Of a stretch of 64,000 nt of DNA, positions 58,801 through 64,000 are shown in pieces; position 1 is the stretch's first letter, and each line of letters begins with the position of its first letter. This DNA comes from Strongylocentrotus purpuratus (lineage: Eukaryota; Echinodermata; Echinoidea; Camarodonta; Strongylocentrotidae): NCBI RefSeq assembly GCF_000002235.5, contig NW_022145594.1, forward strand, positions 15,688,501 through 15,752,500, given 5' to 3'. Made by a program: the position numbers and the translations under genes. The notes under the pieces are model-generated. The model was not told the DNA's origin. It searched no databases and worked only from the letters and a program-made list of their open reading frames with translations.

Positions 58801-60906
58801 AAGGAACACGAATCTGGGTCATCATTCATTAACGTTCAAGAAGGTTCATCGACTTCGATCACTTGTAAAAGTATTGGATCATTACCAGCGGTAACTTTAT
58901 CGCTGACTCTTCTTGGTGACACCGATACTATTCCCGGTAACCTTACAACGTATCACAATGCTTTAGACGGAAGTTTGTTTGACACCGAAAGTACCATCGC
59001 AATACATCCAGCGAGAAAGCACCATGGAATGTTCATTGAATGCTATGTATCTCTGGACGAAGTCTACATTAATCTGTTGGTAGCCAAGATGATCATTTAC
59101 AGTGAGTTTAGAGTTTTCAATATATCGAGAATCTGCCTTTTTTTTTTAAATAACCCTAGTGTTAACAAATATAGTGTTAGTATGGGCTTAATCCTCTGAA
59201 AAGGGCTTATTTTTCCTACGACTTTGAATATGATTGTTATTTTGTATGTATTCACATCGTCCCAGTTTAATAGAATCATTATTAAAAGGTTATCGGCACG
59301 TATGACTTGGAGGAAAAGCAAACGTTTATCACCACGACCCTCGGTTCTCTCATCGCTGTATAATTAAATATAAGGCCACCTGGGGGTGGGGGTTAACAGC
59401 ATGACACTTGGACTCAGTATAGCTTTACCCATAACCATATGTTTTATTTCATTCTAAAGGCCCACCAGATGGTGTTAAGATGAGTACATCCGATGATGTG
59501 CATGGCGGTATAAAAAACGTAAGCTGCAGAGCTGTTAATGGATACCCTGCTCCGCTTGTCCATTGGTACATTGGATCTAGAAATGTGACACATGATTCGT
59601 CTCTTAAGACTTCAATGAATGTAGAGGATAGGTATGATGCTGAAAGCACCCTTACCCTCATACCAAAAAGGATTGATCATGGGAAACCTCTTATTTGCCA
59701 GGCAGTTCAACCTACAACACCATCCGTGCGGGTAGTTCAACATACAACACCCTCAATGCGGTCAGTGAATGATAGCATGGTTCTGAACATAACATGTGAG
59801 TATTCTTTTTCAGTATAACTTTTGGTTAGGACATTACCATATTAAAAGAATCTACACAAACTTCGTTAGATATTGGTCTGTCAACGCGTTCACAAACTAT
59901 TCTCAAGAGTCTTCGTCTGCTTTTGCTTGTATTTTCATTATATCATACACATTTTTTTTTCTACTTGTAGGTAAATTTCTGGAAATGATTTCCGCGTTCC
60001 ATGTAATTTGCTTGCTTCTCATCTGACACAGAATGCATATGGATGAAGAAAAGTCAAAGTAATAGGCTATAATATGATTTCTTCTCTTTTTGCCCTGCAT
60101 GCATTACACAACAAATTGTAGTCCTACCCCATCAACCTTTATTTAGCTCCCCAATCCTATCCTCATCCTATCCTCCCGTTCTATTTTATATCACCTCCAC
60201 TCACATTTATTTTCCACCATATTTTTTAATGTAGATGACCCAGTTGTGTCCGTTTCTTCTCGACGGCTAACATCAAATGAAGTCCGTACTGGGTTCGTAT
60301 TGACATGTATCTCCGACGCAAATCCTCCTGCTTTTATCTTCCGATGGTTCTGTAACGGCACAAAGTTGTCTAACGACTACCGTATCAAAACGCTCTCCGA
60401 GACTATACAAGAACATGAAACGCTGTCTTACAGTGAAATGGCGATTCAAAACCCACAGTTCAAAGTTCCATGTGATTACAAATGCATGGCAGTGTCAATA
60501 TATGGTATCGGTAGTGCAGTATTTAACTACACGCTGTCGCGTAAGTAGAAAAGTGTTTCTCATAGTTTTTTTTAAGTTTATGTGTCTTGTCCGTCTGATA
60601 CTCCACATTCATTTAACTAAATGGAGCTTGCTTCCAAATATACACATTAAACTTTCATGAATTAAACCATCTCATATTTGTCAATAATGATTCAAGTTAT
60701 TTAACTAACTGAAGAAACATTACCTTATGAATTTGTTCTTTACAATTTACCATGATTAACCTTAACACGTAGTTATTCCCGATCCACCTTCTTGGCTCAT
60801 CGTCGACCAAAACCGAACGACATATTCAGCTCTCTGCGCTGCCTGGCAATATTTAGATTCGGCAAAAGGTTACGACACAGTTGGTACTATCAAAAGTCCA
60901 AGGTAA
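55803..60906 (+). CDS. Module A4: intact five-Ig gene with truncated FN3 end (putative secreted)
   Basis: Exons: signal 55803-55860, V 57095-57448, Ig2 58039-58371, Ig3 58760-59101, Ig4 59460-59795, Ig5 60235-60540, terminal FN3 piece 60773-60906 ending in TAA at 60904. All are open, phase-1 joined and closest to A3. Ig3 shares the loss of the core tryptophan. Ig4 carries a 30-bp in-frame tandem duplication. Intron 1 is enlarged by an internal duplication and by a segment shared with the B1-A2 spacer. No TM exon lies before B4. Confidence 0.75.
56154..56960. repeat. Duplicated blocks in A4 intron 1
   Basis: 56190-56340 and 56815-56955 are diverged direct copies sharing gatatactggtaa-like, caccctcc and atcagtaaattcgcattt blocks. 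A shorter repeat (atctttgtcgtgcatcctgt) sits at 56154 and 56340. Between them, 56450-56640 matches 24690-24870. Confidence 0.7.
57095..57448 (+). CDS. A4 V-like Ig exon
   Basis: GYHAFEVSIQTFNSLPVIG start; core MVCTFTPK, LIWAKG and DNYLCTV; extra pair VCLPFSVC. Confidence 0.9.
58039..58371 (+). CDS. A4 Ig2 exon
   Basis: APPNRILITDERSGGYYTNN start; core ITCVAFGARPPAILEWRIP and LRCVASHPEL. Confidence 0.9.
58760..59101 (+). CDS. A4 Ig3 exon without core tryptophan
   Basis: VLPSSMLIFPSGNNKEHE start; cysteines in ITCKSIGSLP and IECYVSLD; tryptophan position reads LSLTLLGD as in A3. Confidence 0.9.
59460..59795 (+). CDS. A4 Ig4 exon with 10-residue duplication
   Basis: PPDGVKMSTSDDVHGGIK start; core VSCRAVNGYPAPLVHWYIG and LICQAVQPTT. 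Residues VQPTTPSVRV are followed by VQHTTPSMRS, a 30-bp tandem duplication absent from A1-A3. Confidence 0.9.
60235..60540 (+). CDS. A4 Ig5 exon
   Basis: DPVVSVSSRRLTSNEVRTG start; core LTCISDANPPAFIFRWFC and CDYKCMAVSIYGIG. Confidence 0.9.
60773..60906 (+). CDS. A4 terminal FN3 fragment
   Basis: IPDPPSWLIVDQNRTTYSAL then AAWQYLDSAKGYDTVG and TAA. The A3 counterpart stops at almost the same place in a different frame. Confidence 0.55.
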
Positions 60907-61047
60907 AATACTACAACATTTCATTGATTGATGGATAATATCAATTAATCATGTTCTGCCAAAAGTGCCAATTAAATTAAGTTGTTAAAACCCCTTTTCA
61001 TTCATAAATGACCATCCCCACTTATGTTCTTCAGAGAGATGAATCGC

Positions 61048-61057
61048 TTTCATTTTC
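61048..61057 (-). promoter_or_regulatory. IRF-like site upstream of B4
   Basis: The reverse complement is GAAAATGAAA, 163 bp before the ATG, identical to the B3 site. Confidence 0.45.
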
Positions 61058-61219
61058 GTAGCACAAGAAAAAAAGTCAGCCCTTAATCTCTGTGCCCATT
61101 CATTCTGCTAATGAAAACCAACATCGCTTCCTCCTTACTTTTTCTCGGGAGATATTCCGGTTCATGACACAACGTCCCCAGTTTGAATTCACAGGGAGAG
61201 ACAATCCGTGGATGACAAC

Positions 61220-61619
61220 ATGAATGATTTTTTTTGAACATTTATCTTTGTTCCCTTCATCGTATCTCATACTTATGAGACAAGCATGTCTACTCGTATA
61301 TGGAACCCAGAAGTCATCCCAGTCTTTGGAGAGAATATCACACTCGTCTGTATTTACACGCCACCATCCACGTCTCGGCTACTGTCTTGGCGAAATGTGG
61401 ACGGCATTTTACTGGCTATCGACAAATGTCAAGGAGTGGGATACAGTAACGAGCAAAATGTTCCAGATGTATCTAAGTACAGCTTGAGGGTAGATTCTTC
61501 CAGCGGTAACCTAACTATTAGGGATTTAACAGTGGATGACAGCGGCATATACCAGTGCTTAGTAGGGACCTTTTCTGATGCAGCTTCCGATGGGATTGAA
61601 CTTAAACTGATGTTATCAG
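61220..61619 (+). pseudogene. B4 signal/V exon with early stop
   Basis: ATG-AAT-GAT-TTT-TTT-TGA at 61220-61237. The remaining V domain is in frame and complete: LVCIYTPPSTSRLLSWRN and DDSGIYQCLVG. An in-frame ATG at 61286 would lack the signal peptide. Confidence 0.85.
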
Positions 61620-61922
61620 GTAACATGTTTCCGTTGCATCAGATTATTCTCGAAATATACAACGTTCAATTTATTGTGGTCTATTAAATGATGATAGGGT
61701 TCGATTGTTTCACTGCACGAAAGGAGACATATTTCAATATAATAAGGCTTATTTCATTTGTGACTGATAATCATGCCACTGCAGTCACCGCAATTTTACA
61801 ATCATGATAACGGGTCAAGTGTGGTACATTTATGTCTCAGATGTCATAGTTTTGGGGAGAAATCTCGCTTGATTATTTGTATTCTAAGCATGAAAATTGT
61901 ATACATGTTGTCTCACTTCCAG

Positions 61923-62255
61923 CCGAACCTACATTGCTATCCATCACTGACGGCCGGACTGAAAATGGATACAAGTATGAAGAATCGGTGAGCATCACAT
62001 ATGGGCGAACCCACAACCTAACATGTTCAGTCGAAGGTGCTAGACCACCTGCGGAACTGGAGTGGCACGTTCCCGAAGAAGTAGAGGTTCAAATGGAAGA
62101 TCAGTATAACGTTGTTCATGTTGACGCTTACACCTCTCGAAGAGTTGTTTCCGTAACTCCATCTAGGGACGATGATGGCAAGATTTTCCGTTGTATGGCT
62201 TCACATCGGGAGCTGGATAATAAGCTTCGATCAACCATCCGTCTAGATGTTCAAG
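61923..62255 (+). CDS. B4 Ig2 exon
   Basis: EPTLLSITDGRTENGYKYE start; core LTCSVEGARPPAELEWHVP and FRCMASHREL. Confidence 0.88.
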
Positions 62256-62592
62256 GTGATTATTGGTATCACTCTAGACAGATATCTTTGCGTTCGAATA
62301 GTATTTTTTAGTGAATAAACATCTGAACGTATGATATTCTAATTCTGATTATTAAACACATTATATTCTTAAAATTCCGAATTACTCAAATTTCTTTGAC
62401 GAATCTCACTTCTAAATATCTTGATACCAGACGCACGTACCTGTAATGACTGCTGGTATAGCATAATTCGATGATTATTAATATACTATATTTCAAAACG
62501 AGTCTCCTCATCTCTCCATATAAAATAAGAACATGAATCAGTTCTGCCTACATGCCAATTGTTGTGATATTTCTTTTTCACCTCTTATTTTG

Positions 62593-62931
62593 TCTCGCCA
62601 AGAAACCTGCGGCTCACCACCTCTGACCCCATGACTATCGACGAAGCAGGAACAAGAAGTGTCATTGTCTTTGAAGACTCGGCAACATCATTCACATGTA
62701 AGAGTACAGGTTCTCGCCCCAAGGCTGTCGTATCATGGATCATTGGTTCGGACGACGACCTGGGAAGCACGGCCTCTATGTCAACCTTGAATCAGACTGA
62801 CCAAGGTTTGCGTGACACAAAGTCCACTCTGCAGTTAATCCCAAAGAGGAGGCATCACAATCAACTTCTCCGATGTGTGGCCTGGGCTGGTATAAACCAG
62901 AATCAAACAGAAGTGAGGGTTATCGTATATG
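62593..62931 (+). pseudogene. B4 Ig3 exon with lost splice acceptor
   Basis: The domain is open (FTCKSTGSRPKAVVSWIIG, LLRCVAWAGINQ), but the bases before it read tttg where B2 has ttag. The nearest downstream AG (62601) would shift the frame. Confidence 0.75.
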
Positions 62932-63365
62932 GTGAGTATTCGTACTTAGTTTTTACGATACCTCATCTTCTTGATTCAAAACAGAAGGCCGAATGCGGTC
63001 TGGGACATACTGCTACACAATTGGACATAGATATATACAAGATGCATATTTTAACATTTTGAATAAATGGGTGTACTCCTACCATGGTTTGACTATTCGG
63101 CAGCAAGATATTTAAATAATTAAAAATGACAAATTAGGACACTCTTTCGTAACAAACCCTTCGTATGGCTAAAGAAAAACTAAAAAATATAGACATGAAC
63201 ATAATTTATTGTGTCAGAGTATGGGTTACCTGTGATACATAGGCTGTTGCTGCTCATAAAATCGGGAGAACCAATTTTTTGTATCGGTATATATTGTTAA
63301 TATTTGACACTAGAACTTGAAATCTAAAAATATATTGACATACGAAATACACTTACATTTACAAG

Positions 63366-63674
63366 GACCACTGGATCCTCCTTATCTAAATGGAACGGAA
63401 AGATTACAGGATTAAGTGTCGTTTAATGTGACCTGCACATCGAATAATGTATACCCAGCACCAACGTTCTAATGGTACCTTGGATCAAAAAACATCACCA
63501 AGGATTCTAACACACAGTCTTTGAGGAATAGACATCAACAAATGGAAGCTATATGTGTTCTTACTTTCACACCGACATTACACAATCATGGGAAACTCCT
63601 TGTATGTCACTTTTTTCAACGAACTGCTCAATCAATGAAGTCTTTGAGAATCACTGCGGTTCTTAATCTTCTCT
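63366..63674 (+). pseudogene. B4 Ig4 exon with two stop codons
   Basis: TAA at 63413-63415 (GGA in B3) and TAA at 63470-63472 (CAA in B3, just before the tryptophan). The donor is the rarer GC type (t|gcaagt). Confidence 0.85.
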
Positions 63675-64000
63675 GCAAGTCTCCTTTACTTAATGTCTTC
63701 CCGAGAAGTCATAGTGCACATCTGATTCTGAGGTACTATTTCTTCTGTATTTCTTTTTCTCCAAAAGTTAACTGGATCATTAACAGCAGCTAACGATTGT
63801 GTATTACCTTTAAAAACATGAACTCTCGTCCATAAATCTGTGTGTATTACACACTTCAGAGTAAAGTATTAAAATCATTGCTTACAATTAGATTTTGTGT
63901 GTCATTTGGAACCACCAACATGACGTTTCATTACGTTGGTGAGGGCTACGAGAAATTTTGTTCATTTTTTTTCTTTTCTGTCATTCTTTTATTAAACTTT
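63675..64000 (+). other. B4 intron at window edge
   Basis: AT-rich; nothing recognisable. By analogy with B3 the Ig5 exon would start about 470 bp after Ig4, just outside the window. Confidence 0.5.

Larger units (their letters stand above)
61220..64000 (+). pseudogene. Module B4: decayed multi-Ig gene, runs off the window
   Basis: Visible exons: signal/V 61220-61619, Ig2 61923-62255, Ig3 62593-62931, Ig4 63366-63674. Ig5 and anything beyond should lie past 64000. Lesions: TGA at 61235-61237 in the signal peptide (CGA in B3, within a T-run), the Ig3 acceptor AG changed to TG at 62591-62592, and two stops in Ig4 (63413 and 63470). The V exon has lost the second cysteine of the CX4C pair (VGY). 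Ig2 and the body of Ig3 are open. Confidence 0.75.

Noticed and set aside
1..64000. A single giant gene spanning all modules
   Set aside because: Signal-peptide starts recur in each A and B module and the TM/tail exons lie upstream of six modules, so they cannot be the shared 3' end. It is kept open only for modules whose 3' exons may lie beyond 64000.

Overview
This window looks like nuclear DNA from an animal. It is AT-rich, the coding pieces are short and separated by GT-AG introns of roughly 0.3-2 kb, and it is full of cut-and-paste transposon debris. Almost all recognisable coding sequence is immunoglobulin (Ig) domains, each on its own exon. The mix of a tandem Ig-receptor family, Harbinger and LINE remnants and a P2X7-tail-like fragment suits a marine invertebrate deuterostome, perhaps an echinoderm. 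That assignment is a guess, because nothing here identifies a species.

The window holds eight tandem gene modules on the + strand, alternating between two paralogous types. Type A (A1 48-4186, A2 27989-32161, A3 42445-46853, A4 55803-60906) has a separate signal-peptide exon, a V-like Ig exon, four further Ig exons and a shortened fibronectin III (FN3) exon. Type B (B1 11738-21589, B2 33289-38275, B3 47154-51307, B4 61220 to beyond the window) has signal peptide and V domain on one exon, then four Ig exons matching A Ig2-Ig5 one for one, then FN3. Almost every splice junction is phase 1. Only B1 continues into a complete FN3, a cysteine-containing extracellular exon, a transmembrane exon and a cytoplasmic tail with an 18-residue tyrosine repeat (YMDL, YMDL, YMDM) plus YAEI and YINT sites. 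In A2, A3, A4, B2 and B3 the FN3 exon runs into a stop part-way, which would give secreted multi-Ig proteins if expressed.

Decay is uneven. A1 has nonsense codons in its signal and V exons, a frameshift and a lost cysteine. B1 has a roughly 106-bp deletion in its V exon. B2 has a stop in place of the V-domain tryptophan. B4 has a stop in the signal peptide, a lost splice acceptor and two stops in Ig4. A2, A3, A4 and B3 read through intact.

Mobile elements fill much of the rest: a 1.8-kb element with 9-bp target duplications (4380-6191); a 4.3-kb Harbinger with a frameshifted transposase (6901-11222); a 1-kb element with perfect 30-bp inverted ends in the B1 intron (19274-20272); a small inverted pair (25404-25985); a 0.9-kb element in the B2 intron (36123-37004); and a 2-kb element carrying a tRNA-like segment (51423-53407). 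The spacers before A3 and A4 are copies of each other and contain LINE fragments. Conserved sequence with a TATA-like motif precedes A3 and A4, and a GAAANNGAAA-type (IRF-like) site lies 160-200 bp before the start codon of the B genes.
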